From Micropruina sp. (GTDB lineage Bacteria; Actinomycetota; Actinomycetes; Propionibacteriales; Propionibacteriaceae): 30,434 nt of DNA. The stretch is taken from assembly GCA_016716635.1 (NCBI GenBank), contig JADJVZ010000006.1, forward strand, positions 1 through 30,434. Reading direction: 5' to 3'. A model generated the notes under the pieces. It was given only the letters and a program-made list of their open reading frames with translations, searched no databases and had not been told where the DNA came from. A program made the position numbers and the translations under genes. Below are positions 27,089-30,434 of the stretch, piece by piece; the first letter of the stretch is position 1, and each line of letters begins with the position of its first letter.

Positions 27089-27411
27089 AGACCTGGCCGG
27101 TCGAGCTCGGCCGCGAAGAAAGCCGACGCCGCCTTCAAAATCGCGTTCGCCCGCTTCAGTTCAGCATTCTCCCGCTTCAACCGCTTCAGCTCAGCCGACT
27201 CCTCACTCGACACCCCCGGCCGTGTCCCCTGATCAATCTGATCCTGACGTACCCACTTCCGCAGCGTCTCTGCCGTGGAAATCCCCAACAGCCCCGCCAC
27301 ATGCCGCATCGCGGCCCAGTCCGTGCCCTGATCAGGCCGGCACTCGTGATACATCCTCACCGCCCGAGCCTTCAGCTCATCCGGATACCTCTTCGACGTG
27401 TTCCCTGGCAT
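27085..27411 (-). CDS. IS3-family transposase OrfA (HTH, leucine zipper)
   Basis: OrfA has 108 aa. The HTH_Tnp_1 region (YPDELKARAVRMYHE ... ETLRKWVRQDQ) binds the element ends, and the heptad stretch ELKRLKRENAELKRANAIL forms the multimerisation zipper. The ending ASAFFAAELDRP is typical of IS6110 and its relatives. ATG 27411 lies 51 bp inside the right inverted-repeat end. Confidence 0.9.
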   Translation of the reverse strand: MPGNTSKRYPDELKARAVRMYHECRPDQGTDWAAMRHVAGLLGISTAETLRKWVRQDQIDQGTRPGVSSEESAELKRLKRENAELKRANAILKAASAFFAAELDRPGL

Positions 27412-27500
27412 GACTCCAACCTTCCCAAGGTTTCAAGTCTCCGGAAACACCGGGGCGGTTCAGCTGGCCTTGCCGACATGCGTCTTGTGAGGAGGCCCCG

Positions 27501-28580
27501 GTGTTTAGTGAGCGTACGAGTGTTGGTTTGGATGTGCACGCCCGCAGTGTGGTGGCGGCAGCGTTGGACACGGTGACAGGGGAGGTGGTTGAGGCGCGGT
27601 TGTCGCCTGATGTTCGGGAGGTGGTGGGCTGGTTGGCTCGGCTTCCTGGCCCGGTGGCGGTGGCTTATGAGGCGGGCCCGACGGGGTTCGGGTTGTTCCG
27701 GGCGATCAGCGGCATGCCGGTGAGGTGTGTGGTGGTGGCCCCGTCGAAGTTGCTGCGTCCTGCAGGGGATCGGGTGAAGACCGATCGGCGTGACGCTTTG
27801 CATCTTGCTCGGCTGCTGCGGACGGATCAGGTGGTGGAGGTCACGGTTCCGAGCGTGGAACAAGAAGCAGCGAGGGATTTGGTGCGTGCCCGGGAAGCTT
27901 GCCGGGCGGATCTGATGCGGGCCCGGCACAGGTTGTCGAAGCTTTTGTTGCGGCATGGGGTGGTGTATTCGGGTGGTGCGGCCTGGACGGTTGTCCACGA
28001 TCGTTGGCTCCAACAACAACGTTTCGACAACCCGCAAACCAGGGCCACGTTCGACGCCTACTACGACCAGGTGTTGTCCACCACCGCCCTACGCACCAGG
28101 TTGAATGCCCAGATTGAGGCGTTGGCAGCCGACAGCGAGTTCACCGGGGTGGTCCGCCGGTTGGGATGCTTACGCGGTATCGCAACATTGACCGCGTTCG
28201 GGCTCGCCGTCGAAATCGGTGACTGGACCCGGTTCACCGGGAACACGATCGGGGCGTTTGTCGGGTTGACCCGTCAGAGTCATCCACTGGTGCGAGCCGT
28301 GTCCAGGGGCGATCACGAAGACCGGGAACGGACATGCCCGCCGGCTGCTCGTGGAGGCCGCCTGGCATCATGCTGCGGATTACCGCAAAACCAAGACCCT
28401 GTTTGACCGGTGGCAGCTCGCGAGTCCGCGGCCCGGGCCCGTGGTGATGCCGGTAACCGGCGGCTCCATCAACGTTGGGAAGTGTTCCACGCCCGCCACA
28501 AGCGGCCCGTGATCGCGAACGTGGCCGTGGCTCGTGAGCTCGCTGGCTGGTGCTGGTCGCTGGCCGTCCTCAACGAGTAA
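27501..28580 (+). CDS. IS110-family transposase (DEDD), three frame breaks in the C-terminal half
   Basis: This RNA-guided recombinase has a RuvC-like N-terminal domain with D11 (VGLDVHAR), E57 (AYEAGPTG), D95 and D98 (KTDRRDALHLARLL). A coiled-coil linker and a Tnp_20 domain (LGCLRGIATLTAFGLAVEIGD) follow, in which the catalytic Ser region should read GASRVQGAITKTG. The last third needs three added bases, each in a C or G run (near 28271, 28308 and 28427), to give PSE...GASRVQGAITKTGNGHARR and an end at TAA 28580 after WSLAVLNE. Repaired length is about 360 aa. GTG 27501 has a GAGGAGG site. Without its intact 5' RNA it may be unable to transpose. Confidence 0.85.
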
Positions 28581-29058
28581 CCCCTCAGATCTTGGCTCGT
28601 CACGATCAGGGTTCTGGTGGTGGCAGCGTGAGGAGTGACCCGCGGGCAGCTATGAGCAACATCCCTTGCCAACCATCGGATGTGACGCACGACCATAGAC
28701 CAGCGGCAACTCCCACCGAACACCCCGTCCTGCGGTCCCAACCCGCGCATATCAGCCTGACCACGCCGTCGACCAGCGACACGCGACCACAAGGCCCCAA
28801 AGCGACGAGCCAATCGAGGCGCCGCCCCACACCCAGCCGGGCGGCGCCTCACCATGCCCACTTGACAACAACCCCCCACATATCAGCTGCCATCAATGAC
28901 GCCGGGGTCCTGGCAGTCAAGGGTGGGCGAAGCCCATCCCGCAGGGACGCCGCAGGCGCCCTTGACGGGCGGGGAGGGCGTCAAACAATGAGCAGCGGGG
29001 CACTACAACCCGCCCGCGCCGCTGCGTGACCCAGAGCTCCGCGACACCGTGTCTCCAC
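28581..29058. other. Noncoding stretch after the IS110 transposase
   Basis: The IS110 right end should be near 28581-28640. Beyond this I see no gene. CATATCAGC occurs twice (from 28748 and from 28879), and a strong hairpin lies at 28817-28849. Open frames on the minus strand here have no family resemblance. Confidence 0.4.
28817..28849. terminator. Strong GC hairpin, possible terminator
   Basis: AGGCGCCGCCC pairs perfectly with GGGCGGCGCCT across an 11-nt loop. No U-tract follows in either direction, so it resembles the U-poor terminators common in actinobacteria, or a structural part of IS110-related RNA. Confidence 0.45.
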
Positions 29059-29087
29059 TTGTTGAGTGAGCGCTCACTCACTACCAT
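29059..29087 (+). promoter_or_regulatory. TetR-type operator and promoter
   Basis: TGAGTGAGCGCTCACTCA (29063-29080) is a perfect 18-bp palindrome, the form of many TetR-family operators. It fills the space between TTGTTG (29059-29064) and TACCAT (29082-29087), which are 17 bp apart. The predicted transcript start falls at the GTG 29094, so the mRNA is probably leaderless and the repressor would block its own promoter. Confidence 0.75.
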
Positions 29088-29093
29088 GTCCAG

Positions 29094-29672
29094 GTGACTC
29101 GTGCAGCCCCTCTCTCTCCGGACGACCGTCGGCGTGCCCTCATTGCCGCCACTCGTCCCTTGTTGGTGGAGTTCGGTCCGGATGTCAGCACCCGCCGCAT
29201 CGCAGAGGCCGCCGGCGTCGCTGAGGGGACGATCTTCCGCGTCTTCGAGACCAAGCAAGACCTGATCCAGGCCGTCATCATCGACAGTGTGAGTCCGGAC
29301 GCCTTGGTCGCCGCGATCGAGAGCGTTCCGGAGACGGACGACCTGGCGACCCTCGTCCGGGACCTCCTCACGGTGCTGCGGGACGACATGGAGAAGAACC
29401 GCACCCTTTTCTCCCTCATCAATCGACCCGAGATCGTCGCCCACATGCACGCCTGCAAGACCAGCCGGGCTGAGCGGGGCAAGGTCACCGGCATCGCCTT
29501 GGCCAAGCGGCTCGCGCCCTTCGCCGACCAACTCAACCTCCCCTCCCGGAAGGCCGCCCTCGTCGTCGCCTCTATGGCCTTCGTGGCCTCCCCCATGCTC
29601 CCGTCCAGCGTCGTTTTCGATGACCTGGACGACCTCACCAACGTCCTGCTCCACGGAATCTCGAAGGGCTAA
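29094..29672 (+). CDS. TetR-family transcriptional repressor
   Basis: The protein has 192 aa. The N-terminal HTH is clear: RRRALIAATRPLLVEFGPD, VSTRRIAEAAGVAEGTIFRV and FETKQDLIQAVI. The C-terminal ligand domain is variable. GTG 29094 is chosen because the promoter predicts transcription from this base. The gene lies 5 bp before an ABC exporter gene, so it is likely the local repressor of that exporter, induced by a toxic compound that the pump removes. The ligand is unknown. Confidence 0.9.
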   Translation: MTRAAPLSPDDRRRALIAATRPLLVEFGPDVSTRRIAEAAGVAEGTIFRVFETKQDLIQAVIIDSVSPDALVAAIESVPETDDLATLVRDLLTVLRDDMEKNRTLFSLINRPEIVAHMHACKTSRAERGKVTGIALAKRLAPFADQLNLPSRKAALVVASMAFVASPMLPSSVVFDDLDDLTNVLLHGISKG

Positions 29673-29677
29673 CCCCT

Positions 29678-30434
29678 GTGTTAATGAAACTCTTGCGCAC
29701 GTATCTGCGCCCGTATTGGGGGCAGCTGACGATCGTCATCATCTTGCAGCCGATCGCCAACGCGGCCTCGCTGTACCTGCCCAACCTCAACGCCGACATC
29801 ATCGATAACGGCGTCGCCAAGCTGGATCAGGGCCGCATCTGGTCCTCCGGCGGACTGATGCTCGTGGTGTCGTTCGTCCAGATCGCCGCCCAGGTCGGGG
29901 CCGCGTTCGTCGGCGCCCGGACGGCCATGCTCTTCGGACGCGATGTCCGCGCCGACCTGTTCGACCGGGTGCTGCCGTTCAGATCCGCGAGGTGAACACC
30001 TTCGGCGCCCCGAGCCTCATCACGCGCAACACCAACGACGTGCAGCAGGTGCAAATGCTCGTCATGATGAGCGCGATCATGCTGGTCAGCGCACCGATCA
30101 TGATGGTCGGCGGCGTCTTCATGGCCCTCCAGCAGGACGTGAACCTCTCGTGGATCATCGTCGTCATGGTCGCCGTGTTGGCCATCGTCATCGGCATCCT
30201 GGTCAGCCAGATGATGCCCTTGTTCCGCACCCAGCAGACGCGCATCGACACCCTGAACCGCAGCTGCGCGAGCAGATCACGGGCCTGCGGGTGATTCGCG
30301 CGTTCGTCCGGGAGCCAACTGAACAGAAGCGGTTCGACAAGGCCAACGTCGAACTCACCGACACCGCCTTCCGCGTCGGCATTCGCATGCAGACCCTCTT
30401 CCCCACCGTCGGCCTCGTCATGAACGTCGGCTCC
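29678..30434 (+). CDS. ABC exporter, membrane domain (partial, runs off the window; two frame breaks)
   Basis: This is the transmembrane half of a type IV ABC exporter, probably fused to an ATPase domain beyond the window. The start reads MKLLRTYLRPYWGQLTIV, with GTG 29678 or ATG 29684 as start codon. The coupling-helix region reads FGRDVRADLFDRVLPF, then VNTFGAPSLITRNTNDVQQV, which is characteristic of heterodimeric multidrug exporters. One base is missing near 29980 (PF-QIREVNTF) and one near 30261 (NR-QLREQITGLRVIRAF). Both lie where a C seems to be lost before AG. It is presumably co-transcribed with tetR. No nucleotide-binding domain is visible in the window. Confidence 0.85.

Larger units (their letters stand above)
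26112..27462 (-). mobile_element. IS6110-like IS3-family insertion sequence (1351 bp)
   Basis: The ends are 28-bp terminal inverted repeats with 25 matches, beginning TGAACCGCCCCGG on each side, with the TG...CA termini of the IS3 family. The ends strongly resemble those of IS6110, as do the OrfA sequence and length. A 3-bp direct repeat GCT flanks it (26109-26111 and 27463-27465), showing a transposition event with intact target duplication. OrfA and OrfB are both open, so the copy may be active. Confidence 0.92.
26041..27501 (+). ncRNA. Candidate IS110 bridge RNA region, split by the IS3 element
   Basis: Upstream of the transposase, CCGGGGCCTCCT (26061-26072) is the exact reverse complement of AGGAGGCCCCGG (27490-27501). 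With the IS3 copy and one target-duplicate removed, these arms are less than 100 nt apart, enclosing smaller hairpins such as CCTT-gacgt-AAGG. A CCCCC-GGGT-GGGGG hairpin (26041-26054) lies just before. IS110-type elements encode a structured bridge RNA in this position. The right arm also covers the transposase ribosome site and start codon. Confidence 0.4.
26041..28580 (+). mobile_element. IS110-family element, interrupted by an IS3-family insertion; ends approximate
   Basis: The element is defined by the DEDD transposase at 27501-28580 and its 5' noncoding region. That region is split: 26041-26111 and 27463-27500 were contiguous before the IS3 insertion, as shown by a 12-bp inverted repeat with one arm on each side. 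IS110 elements lack terminal inverted repeats, so I cannot place the outer ends exactly; the left end may be somewhat before 26041 and the right end soon after 28580. Confidence 0.6.

Overview
The window is high-GC DNA from an actinobacterium. The best evidence is the cell-division and cell-wall block at about 10.5-21.9 kb: tRNA-Leu, fhaA, fhaB, pstP, rodA, pbpA, pknB, a trpG/pabA-type amidotransferase, a DUF881 gene and crgA. This is the classic actinobacterial Ser/Thr-kinase locus near the chromosome origin. Only one kinase gene is present (no pknA). I would guess a member of the Propionibacteriales, but the sequence does not prove it.

Layout. (1) 1-10,569 is an integrated accessory island on the 3' side of tRNA-Leu(CAG). 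It holds a small excisionase-type HTH gene, a DsbA/VKOR disulfide operon with a third membrane protein, and a divergent CmtR-type regulator with a CtpG-like metal ATPase, a CzcD-like efflux protein and YnfA. A MerR-regulated thioredoxin-fold plus flavin disulfide reductase pair and a tyrosine integrase follow. The far end of the island lies outside the window. (2) 10,569-21,880 is conserved backbone, ending with lysS on the minus strand. (3) 21,900-23,930 is a tight four-gene minus-strand cassette that looks like a type VII secretion substrate unit: a YbaB-like protein, an EspC-like protein, a WXG-motif protein with a hydrophobic tail and a small membrane protein. It is visibly richer in A and T. 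A decayed copy of the lysS 5' end lies just beyond it. (4) 24,190-28,900 is a mobile zone with a DUF222/HNH gene, an IS6110-like IS3-family element and an IS110-family element. The IS3 element sits inside the 5' noncoding end of the IS110 element. (5) 29,060-30,434 is a TetR regulator and the start of an ABC multidrug-type exporter that runs off the end.

How the genes work together. The island combines metal export (ctpG, czcD) with metal sensing (CmtR-like and MerR-like) and thiol/disulfide chemistry inside and outside the membrane (thioredoxin-fold protein, flavin reductase, DsbA, VKOR). This suggests a metal and thiol stress island. In the backbone, PknB and PstP set phosphorylation read by the FHA proteins, while RodA and PbpA build septal or lateral peptidoglycan and CrgA acts at the divisome.

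Caution on quality. About 18 single-base frame breaks occur, including in essential genes (pstP/rodA, pbpA, pknB, lysS). Most are one base missing from a C or G run. They are most simply sequencing or assembly errors, so I give repaired gene spans and flag each break.
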